A stretch of 64,000 nucleotides of DNA, from contig NZ_JASLGR010000048.1 of the NCBI RefSeq assembly GCF_030150155.1, forward strand, positions 5,591 through 69,590. Reading direction: 5' to 3'. This DNA comes from Nocardioides sp. Lineage in GTDB: Bacteria > Actinomycetota > Actinomycetes > Propionibacteriales > Nocardioidaceae. The first letter of the stretch is position 1. Every line of letters begins with the position of its first letter. Under the pieces are notes generated by a model, which did not search any database, was not told the origin of the DNA, and worked only from the letters and a program-made list of their open reading frames with translations. Of the stretch, positions 22,513 through 30,571 are shown one piece after another. The translations under genes were made by a program, and so were the position numbers.

Positions 22513-23868
22513 ATGAGCATGTACGCCGTCACGGACCCGGCCACCGGCGAGGTGGTCAAGGAGTACCCGACCGCAACTGCGGCCGATGTCGAAGCGGCCC
22601 TGGCGGCCGCCACCGAAGCCTGGCGCACCTGGTCGAGGTCGACCACGGTGGCCGAGCGCGCCGCCCTGGTCCGCCGGGTCGGGGAGCTGCATGTCGAGCG
22701 CAAGGACGAGCTCGGCGCCATCATCGTGCGCGAGATGGGCAAGCCGCTGGAGGACGCGGTCGGGGAGGCGGAGTTCGCCGGAGCGATCTTCGAGTACTAC
22801 GCCGACAACGCCGAGCGCTTCCTGGCCGACCAGCCGATCGAGCTGCTCGACGGGGAGGGCAGCGCGGTGATCAAGCGCTCGCCGTTCGGCGTGCTGCTCG
22901 GGATCATGCCGTGGAACTTCCCCTACTACCAGGTCGCCCGGTTCGCCGGCCCCAACCTGTGCACCGGCAACCCGATCATCCTCAAGCACGCCCCGCAGTG
23001 CCCCGAGTCGGCCGCGGCGATCCAGCAGATCTTCGACGACGCAGGGTTCCCGGCGGGCACCTACGTCAACCTCTACGCCACCAACGAGCAGGTCGCCGAC
23101 ATGATCGCCGACCCGCGCATCGCCGGGGTCTCGCTGACCGGCTCCGAGCGTGCCGGTGCCGCCGTCGCCGAGATCGCCGGGCGCAACCTGAAGAAGGTCG
23201 TGCTCGAGCTCGGTGGCTCCGACCCGTTCATCGTGCTGGGCGAGCCCGGCTCCCTCGACATGGACGACCTGGTCGAGAAGGCGGCCCTGGCCCGGCTCGA
23301 CAACACCGGCCAGGCCTGCAACGCGGCCAAGCGGTTCGTCGTGGCCGAGGGGCTCTACGACGAGTTCGTGGAGAAGTTCACCGCGAAGGTGCTCGAGGGC
23401 GCCGAGGGCATCACCCCGCTGTCCTCCGAGGCCGCCGCGACCCGGCTGGCCGAGCAGGTCGACGCCGCCGTCGCCGGGGGCGCCAGCCTGGCCAGCGCGG
23501 GGGAGCGCCGGGGTGCGTTCTTCCCGCCCGGTGTGTTGACCGGGGTCAGCGCCGACAACGAGGCCTACTACCAGGAGCTCTTCGGCCCGATCGCGATGGT
23601 CTTCAAGGCCTCCTCGGAGGACGACGCGGTCCGGATCGCCAACGACACCCCGTTCGGCCTCGGCTCCTACGTCTTCACCGCTGACGCCGACCAGGCCGCC
23701 CGGGTCGCCGGCCGGATCGAGGCCGGCATGGTCTTCGTCAACGGCGTCCTGGCCGACGGCGTGGAGCTGCCCTTCGGCGGAATCAAGCGCTCCGGCTTCG
23801 GCCGCGAGCTCGGCAGCCTCGGCATCGAGGAGTTCGTCAACAAGAAGCTGATCCGCACGATCGCCTGA
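22513..23868 (+). CDS. NAD(P)-dependent succinate-semialdehyde dehydrogenase-like aldehyde dehydrogenase
   Basis: The 451-residue ALDH has the Rossmann region IMPWNFPYYQVARFAGPNL (about 135-153), catalytic Glu in LELGGSDPFIVL (about 234-245), catalytic Cys in NTGQACNAAKRF (about 264-275), and LFGPIAMVF near 357. The short N-terminus and sequence style match the GabD2/Sad-type succinate-semialdehyde dehydrogenases (about 455 residues). Whether GABA or another route supplies the substrate is unclear, because no transaminase of that type is adjacent apart from the divergent AspT-like gene. Confidence 0.82.
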   Translation: MSMYAVTDPATGEVVKEYPTATAADVEAALAAATEAWRTWSRSTTVAERAALVRRVGELHVERKDELGAIIVREMGKPLEDAVGEAEFAGAIFEYYADNAERFLADQPIELLDGEGSAVIKRSPFGVLLGIMPWNFPYYQVARFAGPNLCTGNPIILKHAPQCPESAAAIQQIFDDAGFPAGTYVNLYATNEQVADMIADPRIAGVSLTGSERAGAAVAEIAGRNLKKVVLELGGSDPFIVLGEPGSLDMDDLVEKAALARLDNTGQACNAAKRFVVAEGLYDEFVEKFTAKVLEGAEGITPLSSEAAATRLAEQVDAAVAGGASLASAGERRGAFFPPGVLTGVSADNEAYYQELFGPIAMVFKASSEDDAVRIANDTPFGLGSYVFTADADQAARVAGRIEAGMVFVNGVLADGVELPFGGIKRSGFGRELGSLGIEEFVNKKLIRTIA

Positions 23869-23894
23869 GATCGTCGCCTGACATCGTCGTACGA

Positions 23895-23934
23895 CGACGG
23901 CCCCGCCCCAGCAGTGCTGGGAGCGGGGCCGTCG
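23895..23934. terminator. Bidirectional terminator between aldehyde dehydrogenase gene and eda
   Basis: An outer 12-bp stem (23895-23906 with 23923-23934) continues into a 6-bp inner stem CCCAGC/GCTGGG with one bulged A. It lies between convergent genes. Confidence 0.85.
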
Positions 23935-23962
23935 CCGCTTGTCACCCTGAAGGTGGTGGTCC

Positions 23963-24589
23963 TCAGAGTGCAGCTGCCTCCGCGGCGAGGTCGCGGATCC
24001 GGTCCCAGTCCCCGGCGGCCAGGGCGTCGGCCGGGGTGATCCAGGTGCCACCGACGCAGCCCACGTTGGGCAGGTCGAGGTAGGTCCGGGCGTTCGTCGT
24101 ACGGATGCCGCCGGTGGGGCAGAACCGTGCCGTCGGCACCACGGTGGGCAGCGAGGCGAGGAACGTCGCCCCGCCGATCGCGGCCGCGGGGAAGAACTTC
24201 ATGCTGGTGATCCCCGCCTCCAGGACCGCGAGCACCTCGGAGACGGTGGCGGTGCCGGGCAGGAACGGCAGCTCGGTCTCGAACATGCCGTCGAGCAGCT
24301 TCGGGGTGGCGCCGGGGGAGACCAGGAAGCTGGCGCCCGCGGCGGCCGAGGCCTTGGCGAGCTCGGGGGTGGTGACGGTGCCGGCGCCGAGGATGATCTC
24401 GGGGACCTCGGCGGAGATCGCCCGCATGGCCTCCAGTGCGACCGGCGTCCGCAGGGTCAGCTCGATCACGGGCAGGCCGCCCTCCACGAGCGCTTTGGCG
24501 ACGGGGACGGCGTGCTCGATCTCCTCGATCACGACGACCGGGATGACCGGGGCGATCGAGAGCAGGTCGGGGGTGGTGGTCTCAGACAT
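23963..24589 (-). CDS. eda: KDPG aldolase (2-dehydro-3-deoxy-phosphogluconate aldolase)
   Basis: This 208-residue class I aldolase splits KDPG to pyruvate and glyceraldehyde 3-phosphate in the Entner-Doudoroff pathway. PVVVIEEIEHAVPVAKAL, the catalytic Glu in GLPVIELTLRTP (about residues 38-49), LGAGTV, FLVSPGATPKLL, the Schiff-base Lys in ITSMKFFPAA (about 130) and FCPTGGI are all present. It overlaps the end of edd by eight bases, so the two enzymes are produced together. Confidence 0.92.
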   Translation of the reverse strand: MSETTTPDLLSIAPVIPVVVIEEIEHAVPVAKALVEGGLPVIELTLRTPVALEAMRAISAEVPEIILGAGTVTTPELAKASAAAGASFLVSPGATPKLLDGMFETELPFLPGTATVSEVLAVLEAGITSMKFFPAAAIGGATFLASLPTVVPTARFCPTGGIRTTNARTYLDLPNVGCVGGTWITPADALAAGDWDRIRDLAAEAAAL

Positions 24590-26573
24590 GGGCGGGGGAC
24601 TCCTGAACGGTGCCGACGTGGGCGGGGGTGCTGGGCTGGGGGACGGTGGTGCTGGCGGGGGCCGGTGAGACCGGGGAGACCGCGGCGACCGGGGAGAAGA
24701 CCGATGCGCCGGTGTCGGCAGGACCGACAGCGTTGCGGAAGGCGGTGAAGAGCTCGCGACCGGTGCCGACCCACTCGTGGTCGGCCAGCCGGCGCCCGGT
24801 GGCCGGCCGCTGGGCCAGCTCCTCGGCGTCGACGGCGATGGTGAGCCGGCCGTGGTCGGCGTCGAGGGTGATCAGGTCACCGTCGCGGACCCGGGACAGG
24901 GGGCCGCCGAGGGCCGCCTCCGGGGTGACGTGGATGGCCGCGGGCACCTTGCCCGAGGCTCCCGACATCCGGCCGTCGGTGACGATGGCGACCTTCTGGC
25001 CGCGGTCCTGCAGGGCACCGAGCGCCGGGGTGAGCTTGTGCAGCTCGGGCATCCCGATCGCGGCCGGCCCCTGGTAGCGCAGCACCGCGACGAAGTCGCG
25101 GCCGTCGAGGGCACCGGCGGAGAACGCGGCCAGGAAGTCGGCCTGGTCGTCGAAGACCGCCGCCGGTGCGGTCACGGTGCGGTGCTCGGGCTTGACCGCC
25201 GACACCTTGATCACGCCGGTGCCGAGCGGGCCGTGCAGCACGTTGACGCCACCGTCGGCCGAGAACGGGTCGCTGGCCGGACGCAGCACGCTGACGTCGT
25301 ACGACGTCGCCGGACCGTCGACCCAGACCACGCCCGGCTCGGTGGGCGTGGCGCCGAGGCCGTCGGGGTCGAGGCGTGGCTCGGTGGCGTAGCGCGACAG
25401 GCCCCGACCGAGGATCGTCTCGACGTCGTCGTGCAGCAGTCCCGCCTCCAGCAGGGTGCGGATCATGTAGCCGACCCCGCCCGCAGCGTGGAAGTGGTTC
25501 ACGTCGGCCTCGCCGTTGGGGTAGACCCGGGTGATCAGCGGCACCACCGCCGACAGGTCGGAGAGGTCGTCCCAGGTCAGCACGATGCCGGCGGCCTGGG
25601 CGATGGCGACCAGGTGCATGGTGTGGTTCGTCGAGCCGCCGCTGGCGAGCAGGGCGACGCAGGCGTTGACGATGGCGCGCTCGTCGACCAGCTGGCCGAT
25701 GCCGGGGCCGCCGGTGAGGGCCAGGTCGGTGACGCGGGCGCCGACGGCGCGGGTGAGGGCGGCACGCAGCTCGGTGTCGGGGTTGACGAACGAGGAGCCG
25801 GGCAGGTGCAGGCCGAGCACCTCCATCAGCAGCTGGTTGGAGTTCGCGGTGCCGTAGAACGTGCAGGTGCCGGCGGAGTGGTAGCTGGCCGACTCCGCTG
25901 CGAGCAGCTCCTCACGGCCGACCTTGCCCTCGGCGTGCAGCTGGCGGATCCGGGACTTCTCGGCGTTGGGCAGTCCCGAGGTCATCGGTCCGGCCGGGAC
26001 GAAGGCGGTCGGCAGGTGGCCGAAGGCGAGCGAGCCGATCAGCAGGCCGGGGACGATCTTGTCGCACACGCCGAGCATCAGGGCGGCGTCGAACATGTCG
26101 TGGGACAGGCCGATCGCGCAGGCCATCGCGATCACGTCGCGGGAGAAGAGCGAGAGCTCCATGCCGGCCCGGCCCTGGGTGATGCCGTCGCACATCGCGG
26201 GCACCCCGCCGGCGACCTGGGCCAGGCCACCGGCGCGGACGACCGCCTTCTTCAGCAGCGGCGGGTAGTCGACGTACGGCGCATGGGCGCTCAGCATGTC
26301 GTTGTAGCTGGTCACGATGGCGACGTTCGGCTTCGCGGTGGGGGTGACCACCGCGAGCTCGCGCTTGTCGGACTCGGGGGCGGCGGCGAAGCCGTGGGCG
26401 AGGTTGCCGCAGCCCAGGCGGCCGCGGGCCGGACCGGCCAGGCGGGCGTCGGCGAGGCGGCGGAGGTAGGCCTCGCGCGTCGGTCGGCTGCGCTCGATCA
26501 GGCGCTCGGTGACGGCCGCGAGGGCCGGGTGAAGGCTGGTGGGAAAGCTCGGGGAAGGCGTGGCTTCTGTCAC
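24582..26573 (-). CDS. edd: Phosphogluconate dehydratase (Edd)
   Basis: The 663-residue IlvD/Edd family dehydratase turns 6-phosphogluconate into KDPG. It contains CGNLAHGFAAAPESDKR, TSYNDMLSAHAPY (about residues 93-105), GGVPAMCDGITQGRAGMELSLFSRDVIA (about 128-155), DAALMLGVCDKIVPGLLIG (about 168-186), SAGTCTFYGTANSNQLLMEVLG and ASGGSTNHTMHL. Three cysteines sit where the [4Fe-4S] ligands belong. The natural end of the family (GPADTGASVFSP) is followed by about 35 Ser/Pro/Ala-rich residues not usual in Edd. GTG start at 26573. It is divergent from a ROK regulator with an inverted repeat between the genes. Confidence 0.92.
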   Translation of the reverse strand: MTEATPSPSFPTSLHPALAAVTERLIERSRPTREAYLRRLADARLAGPARGRLGCGNLAHGFAAAPESDKRELAVVTPTAKPNVAIVTSYNDMLSAHAPYVDYPPLLKKAVVRAGGLAQVAGGVPAMCDGITQGRAGMELSLFSRDVIAMACAIGLSHDMFDAALMLGVCDKIVPGLLIGSLAFGHLPTAFVPAGPMTSGLPNAEKSRIRQLHAEGKVGREELLAAESASYHSAGTCTFYGTANSNQLLMEVLGLHLPGSSFVNPDTELRAALTRAVGARVTDLALTGGPGIGQLVDERAIVNACVALLASGGSTNHTMHLVAIAQAAGIVLTWDDLSDLSAVVPLITRVYPNGEADVNHFHAAGGVGYMIRTLLEAGLLHDDVETILGRGLSRYATEPRLDPDGLGATPTEPGVVWVDGPATSYDVSVLRPASDPFSADGGVNVLHGPLGTGVIKVSAVKPEHRTVTAPAAVFDDQADFLAAFSAGALDGRDFVAVLRYQGPAAIGMPELHKLTPALGALQDRGQKVAIVTDGRMSGASGKVPAAIHVTPEAALGGPLSRVRDGDLITLDADHGRLTIAVDAEELAQRPATGRRLADHEWVGTGRELFTAFRNAVGPADTGASVFSPVAAVSPVSPAPASTTVPQPSTPAHVGTVQESPAHV

Positions 26574-26593
26574 GCGACACCACTTTGGCAGTG

Positions 26594-26640
26594 ACTTTTG
26601 ATCGATACAAGACTTGCATAGGTATTTTCGAGACAAAAGT
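26594..26640. promoter_or_regulatory. Inverted repeat between edd and the ROK regulator
   Basis: ACTTTTG (26594-26600) and CAAAAGT (26634-26640) form a perfect 7-bp inverted repeat with a 33-base centre, in an AT-rich gap that contrasts with the GC-rich surroundings. ROK/NagC repressors bind paired A/T-rich sites, so this is a candidate operator for both divergent units. Confidence 0.5.
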
Positions 26641-26659
26641 GATGGCTAGGATCGCGCTC

Positions 26660-27829
26660 ATGGTTGATTCCAGGCCTGCCACGACCGGCGACGTGCTCGA
26701 TCTGATCCGTACCGGCCGAGCCGCGACCCGTGCCGACGTCGGGCGCCTCACTGGCCTCTCCCGCACCGCTGTCGCCAGCCGGATCGCGGCCCTGGCCGAC
26801 GCCGGCTACGTCGCGTTCGGCGGCGACAAGGCCTCCACCGGCGGACGCCCTGCGGGCTCGCTGCGCTTCCGCGGCGACGCCGGGGTGGTCCTGGCCGTCG
26901 CGATCGGGCGCAGCCGCAGCCAGCTCGCGGTCTTCGACCTCGAGGGCCACGAGCTCGCCGGCGACACCCGCGACCATCGCGTCGGGGTCGCGGCCGACGA
27001 GCTGATGCCCGGCGTCGTCGAGCGCCTGGCCGCGATGCTCAAGGAGATCGACGAGGAGGTGATCGGCGTCGGGATGAGCCTGCCCGGGGTCGTCGACGCC
27101 GAGCGCGTGGTCTCCGTGGAGTCCCCGGTTCTCGGTGGCTGGGACGGTGTCGAGCTGATTCCGTACCTGCGCGAGGTGACGCCGGCGCCGGTCTTCCTGG
27201 CCAACGACGCCGACGTGCTGGCCCGGGCCGAGATCTTCGGCAAGCGCGGCCTGCGGAACTTCCTCGTGGTCAAGGCCTCCACCGGTCTCGGGATGGCGAT
27301 CGTCGCCGACGGCCAGGTGCTCTCGGGCACGCTCGGCGCGGCCGGCGAGATCGGCCACACCCGGATCGAGGCCGGTGACCTGCCGTGCCGCTGCGGCGCC
27401 GACGGCTGTCTGGAGTCGGTCGCCGGGGGATGGGCGCTGGTGAACTCCTTCAACGACTCCGGTCGCCAGGCCAGCCACATCCGCGACCTGGTCGCGCTGG
27501 CGCTGGCCGGTGACGCGGTGGCCCGCAACCTGCTGCGTGAGTCGGGGCGCCGGCTCGGCGAGATCCTGGCGATCGCGATCAACCTGCTCAACCCGGAGGC
27601 GGTCGTGATCGGGGGAGACATGGGGGCCGCGTTCGAGATCTACGTGGCCGGCGTACGGGAGACGGTCTATGCCCGCTCCACGGCGCTGGCCAGCCGTGAT
27701 CTGCGGTTCCTGCCGTCGGCTCAGGGCGACTCCGCGGGACTCGTCGGCTGTGCAGCTCTGGCGATCGACAACGTGCTCGATCCGGCCGCTGTGGATGCCC
27801 GATTGGTGCGGCACCCGGCAGACCTGTAG
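26660..27829 (+). CDS. ROK-family transcriptional regulator
   Basis: This 389-residue protein joins an N-terminal winged helix (TTGDVLDLIRTGRAATRADVGRLTGLSRTAVASRIAAL, about residues 9-46) to a ROK sugar-kinase-like domain with GMSLPGVVDAE, FLANDADVLARAEIFG, and the zinc motif GEIGHTRI ... CRCGADGCLESVAGG (about 230-258). It is divergent from edd-eda, which suggests control of the Entner-Doudoroff genes by a sugar or sugar-phosphate ligand. The start is uncertain: ATG at 26642 is also possible. The one at 26660 has a better-spaced AGGA. Confidence 0.87.
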   Translation: MVDSRPATTGDVLDLIRTGRAATRADVGRLTGLSRTAVASRIAALADAGYVAFGGDKASTGGRPAGSLRFRGDAGVVLAVAIGRSRSQLAVFDLEGHELAGDTRDHRVGVAADELMPGVVERLAAMLKEIDEEVIGVGMSLPGVVDAERVVSVESPVLGGWDGVELIPYLREVTPAPVFLANDADVLARAEIFGKRGLRNFLVVKASTGLGMAIVADGQVLSGTLGAAGEIGHTRIEAGDLPCRCGADGCLESVAGGWALVNSFNDSGRQASHIRDLVALALAGDAVARNLLRESGRRLGEILAIAINLLNPEAVVIGGDMGAAFEIYVAGVRETVYARSTALASRDLRFLPSAQGDSAGLVGCAALAIDNVLDPAAVDARLVRHPADL

Positions 27830-27904
27830 TGTCTTCTTCTGGTGGATCGCCCACATGATGTTGTGCGCCCTGGTTAGGGTGTCACCAACACATGGATTCA
27901 TCGG

Positions 27905-27977
27905 AGGGCACTAGCTCAACTGGCAGAGCATCGGTCTCCAAAACCGAAGGTTGGGGGTTCAAGTCCCTCGTGCCCTG
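27905..27977 (+). tRNA. tRNA-Trp (anticodon CCA)
   Basis: AGGGCAC (27905-27911) pairs with GTGCCCT (27970-27976), discriminator G at 27977. The anticodon loop CTCCAAA gives CCA, and the T arm has GGGTTCAAGTCCC. It lies 24 bases before secE, a common actinobacterial arrangement, so the tRNA is probably processed from a joint transcript. Confidence 0.95.
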
Positions 27978-28001
27978 CACCGATCGTGGACAAGGAGAGG
28001 C

Positions 28002-28247
28002 ATGTCCGAGAGCACGACCACCCCGGCCCCGCGGAAGCGGGACGGCGGCGAGAAGCGCGTCAGCCCCTTCACGTTCTACCGACAGGTGGTCGCGGAGCTG
28101 CGGAAGGTCGTCTGGCCGACGCAGCAGCAACTGTCCACCTACTTCGTCGTGGTGTTGGTGTTCGTCCTCGTCCTGATGGCGATCGTGTCGCTGCTGGACC
28201 TGGGTCTCGGGAAGCTTTTCTTCGAGATCTTCAGCGGCCGTAACTGA
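28002..28247 (+). CDS. secE: Preprotein translocase subunit SecE
   Basis: This 81-residue protein has a charged, disordered N-terminus (about 30 residues), the conserved FYRQVVAELRKVVWPT amphipathic helix (about 27-43) and one membrane helix (about 48-72, FVVVLVFVLVLMAIVSLL). That is the single-span SecE of Gram-positive bacteria, which clamps SecY in the membrane. ATG start with an AAGGAGAGG ribosome site. It stands between tRNA-Trp and nusG as expected. Confidence 0.93.
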   Translation: MSESTTTPAPRKRDGGEKRVSPFTFYRQVVAELRKVVWPTQQQLSTYFVVVLVFVLVLMAIVSLLDLGLGKLFFEIFSGRN

Positions 28248-28279
28248 CAACGTCGTCACGAGATTTAATGGAGCAAAGC

Positions 28280-29077
28280 GTGTCTGAGCAGGAGTTCGAG
28301 GAGACCCAGGTCTCCGTCGAGGCCGAGGCGACCGACGAGGTCGAGACGGACGAGGCGGTCGAGATCGAGGCCTCCGAGGCGCCCGTCGACGAGAACGCCG
28401 ACGAGGTCGAGGCCGAGTCCGGCGACGCTGACGAGAATGACCCGCTTGAGGCGTTCCGTCGTGAGCTGTGGGCCAAGCCGGGTGACTGGTACGTGGTGCA
28501 CACGTACTCCGGCATGGAGAACCGGGTGAAGTCCAACCTGGAGAACCGCATCATCTCCCTCAATATGGAGGACTACATCCACGAGATCGTGGTCCCCACC
28601 GAAGAGGTCTTCGAGATCAAGAACGGCCAGCGCAAGAAGGTCAAGCGCACCGTTCTCCCCGGCTACGTCCTGGTCCGGATGGACCTCACCGACGAGTCCT
28701 GGGCCGCGGTCCGTCACACCCCGAGCGTGACCGGCTTCGTCGGTCACCAGCACCAGCCGGTCCCGCTGTCGATGACCGAGGTCGAGTCGATGCTCGCTCC
28801 GGCCGTCGTCGCTGCCGCCGAGGCTGAGGCCGAGGCAGTCGCCGCCGGCACCGCCTCCTCTGGTGGTGCGGGCACGATCCTGGCGCAGAAGAAGCCGGTC
28901 GAGGTGGCCGACTTCAGCGAGGGTGACTCCGTCATGGTTGTCGACGGTCCGTTCGCCACGCTGCACGCGACCATCACCGAGATCAACGCCGAGTCCCAGC
29001 GGCTCAAGGCGCTCGTCGAGATCTTCGGTCGTGAGACCCCGGTGGAGCTCAGCTTCAACCAGGTCAGCAAGGTCTGA
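28280..29077 (+). CDS. nusG: Transcription termination/antitermination factor NusG
   Basis: The 265-residue protein binds RNA polymerase and links it to Rho or ribosomes. A long acidic N-terminal extension (about 55 residues of Glu/Asp/Val/Ala) precedes the NGN domain: WYVVHTYSGMENRVKSNL (about 69-86), VVPTEEVFEI, KVKRTVLPGYVLVRMDL, and TPSVTGFVG. An insertion rich in Ala/Glu follows, then the KOW domain GDSVMVVDGPFATLHATITEI and LVEIFGRETPVELSFNQV. The GTG at 28280 is preceded by GGAG at a good distance. An in-frame ATG twelve bases upstream (28268) has no ribosome site. Confidence 0.93.
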   Translation: MSEQEFEETQVSVEAEATDEVETDEAVEIEASEAPVDENADEVEAESGDADENDPLEAFRRELWAKPGDWYVVHTYSGMENRVKSNLENRIISLNMEDYIHEIVVPTEEVFEIKNGQRKKVKRTVLPGYVLVRMDLTDESWAAVRHTPSVTGFVGHQHQPVPLSMTEVESMLAPAVVAAAEAEAEAVAAGTASSGGAGTILAQKKPVEVADFSEGDSVMVVDGPFATLHATITEINAESQRLKALVEIFGRETPVELSFNQVSKV

Positions 29078-29091
29078 TTTTTTCGTACGCC

Positions 29092-29126
29092 GGTCGGCCC
29101 GACTCCTCCGTGGAGTCGGGCCGACC
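29092..29126 (+). terminator. Hairpin between nusG and rplK
   Basis: A perfect 15-bp stem, GGTCGGCCCGACTCC (29092-29106) with 29112-29126, loop TCCGT, followed by CTGCTTCGGTTTGG. It can end secE-nusG transcripts. The next 140 bases form the rplK leader, the usual target of L1 autoregulation. Confidence 0.85.
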
Positions 29127-29269
29127 TGCTTCGGTTTGGTCCGGTCTGATTGCTTCGTTTTGCCCCTGCCGGGGCTCGTGGCTCAGACTGGAGGTTCGGC
29201 TGCCCTCCGGGGCGGTCAGTGGCAGAGGCGCCCGCCTCGTCATGACCACAGGAAGAAAGAGATAGAGGA

Positions 29270-29698
29270 ATGCCTCCTAAGAAGAAGATCGCCGCGCTGG
29301 TCAAGGTCCAGCTCCAGGCTGGCTCCGCTACCCCGGCTCCGCCGGTCGGTACCGCGCTCGGTCCGCACGGCGTCAACATCATGGACTTCTGCAAGGCGTA
29401 CAACGCCCAGACCGAGTCCATGCGCGGCAACGTGATCCCGGTTGAGATCACCATCTACGAGGACCGCACCTTCGAGTTCATCACGAAGACGCCGCCGGCC
29501 GCTGAGCTGATCAAGAAGGCCGCTGGCATCGCCAAGGGCTCGTCGGTCCCGCAGAAGGACAAGGTCGGCAAGCTGACCAAGGACCAGGTTCGCGAGATCG
29601 CCACCACCAAGCTTCCCGACCTCAATGCCAACGACATTGAGGCCGCCATGAAGATCGTCGAGGGCACCGCCCGCTCCATGGGCGTCACCACCGACTGA
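29270..29698 (+). CDS. rplK: 50S ribosomal protein L11 (uL11)
   Basis: The 142-residue protein is complete: PPKKKIAALVKVQLQAGSAT, PAPPVGTALGPHGVNIMDFCK (the conserved proline-rich linker, about residues 20-40), FEFITKTPPAAELIKKAAG and the C-terminal RNA-binding domain ending in IVEGTARSMGVTTD. It binds the GTPase-associated centre of 23S rRNA. It forms an operon with rplA, 62 bases downstream. Confidence 0.97.
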   Translation: MPPKKKIAALVKVQLQAGSATPAPPVGTALGPHGVNIMDFCKAYNAQTESMRGNVIPVEITIYEDRTFEFITKTPPAAELIKKAAGIAKGSSVPQKDKVGKLTKDQVREIATTKLPDLNANDIEAAMKIVEGTARSMGVTTD

Positions 29699-29760
29699 AA
29701 CGTGGGAGAGCCGCGCTGGCTCGTTCACCACATCTCCTCTTAAACACTTAAGGAATCACC

Positions 29761-30474
29761 ATGCAGCGCAGCAAGACCTACCGCGCCGCGGCTGAGACGT
29801 TCGACAAGAACGAGATCTTCAGCCCGCTGGCCGCGATCAAGATCGCCAAGGGTTCGAGCAAGAAGAAGTTCGACGAGACCGTCGACGTCGTCATGCGACT
29901 GGGCATCGACCCGCGCAAGGCCGACCAGATGGTTCGTGGCACCGTCAGCCTGCCCAACGGCACCGGCAAGACCGTCCGCGTCATCGTCTTCGCGAACGCC
30001 GACAAGGCTGACGAGGCCCGCGCCGCTGGCGCCGACGTCGTCGGTGGCGACGAGCTGATCGAGAAGGTCGCCGGCGGTTGGACCGACTTCGACGCCGCCG
30101 TCGCCACCCCCGACCTGATGGGCAAGGTCGGTAAGGTCGCCCGCATCCTCGGCCCGCGTGGCCTGATGCCGAACCCGAAGACCGGCACCGTCACGATGGA
30201 CGTCGCCAAGGCTGTCTCCGACATCAAGGGCGGCAAGATCGAGTTCCGCGTCGACCGCCACTCGAACCTGCACTTCATCATCGGCAAGGCCTCCTTCACC
30301 GAGGCTCAGCTCGCGGAGAACTACGCCGCGGCGCTCGAGGAGGTGCTCCGTCTCAAGCCGGCCAGCTCCAAGGGCCGTTACATCAAGAAGATCACTGTCT
30401 CCACGACGATGGGTCCGGGCGTCCAGATCGACGCCAACCGCACCCGCAACGTCGCCGGGGAGGACGAGGCCTGA
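29761..30474 (+). CDS. rplA: 50S ribosomal protein L1 (uL1)
   Basis: The 237-residue protein has QRSKTYRAAAETFDKNE at the start, KKKFDETVDVVMRLGIDPRKADQMVRGTVSLPNGTGK (about residues 33-70), RGLMPNPKTGTVT (about 136-148) and HFIIGKASFTEAQL. It binds 23S rRNA at the L1 stalk and in many bacteria represses its own operon through the leader of rplK. It is followed by a strong hairpin at 30499-30537. Confidence 0.97.
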   Translation: MQRSKTYRAAAETFDKNEIFSPLAAIKIAKGSSKKKFDETVDVVMRLGIDPRKADQMVRGTVSLPNGTGKTVRVIVFANADKADEARAAGADVVGGDELIEKVAGGWTDFDAAVATPDLMGKVGKVARILGPRGLMPNPKTGTVTMDVAKAVSDIKGGKIEFRVDRHSNLHFIIGKASFTEAQLAENYAAALEEVLRLKPASSKGRYIKKITVSTTMGPGVQIDANRTRNVAGEDEA

Positions 30475-30498
30475 TCCGCCTCGCTTCACGCGTCACCT

Positions 30499-30537
30499 CA
30501 CCAGGGTCCGTCACCATCACGGTGGCGGGCCCTGGTG
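30499..30537 (+). terminator. Terminator after rplA
   Basis: CACCAGGGTCCGTCACC (30499-30515) pairs with GGTGGCGGGCCCTGGTG (30521-30537) with small mismatches. It is followed by CCATTTCG. Confidence 0.8.
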
Positions 30538-30571
30538 CCATTTCGGGCTCCGTTGCCGGTGGGCGACAGGC

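Noticed and set aside
20022..23684. A 1220-codon open frame on the plus strand
   Set aside because: It lies opposite add and the aminotransferase gene and continues out of frame through the aldehyde dehydrogenase gene. Its translation is repetitive Gly/Arg/Gln, typical of antisense high-GC reading.
29127..29269. Riboswitch in the rplK leader
   Set aside because: No known riboswitch core is visible. The region is the expected place for L1 control but has no structure I can support.
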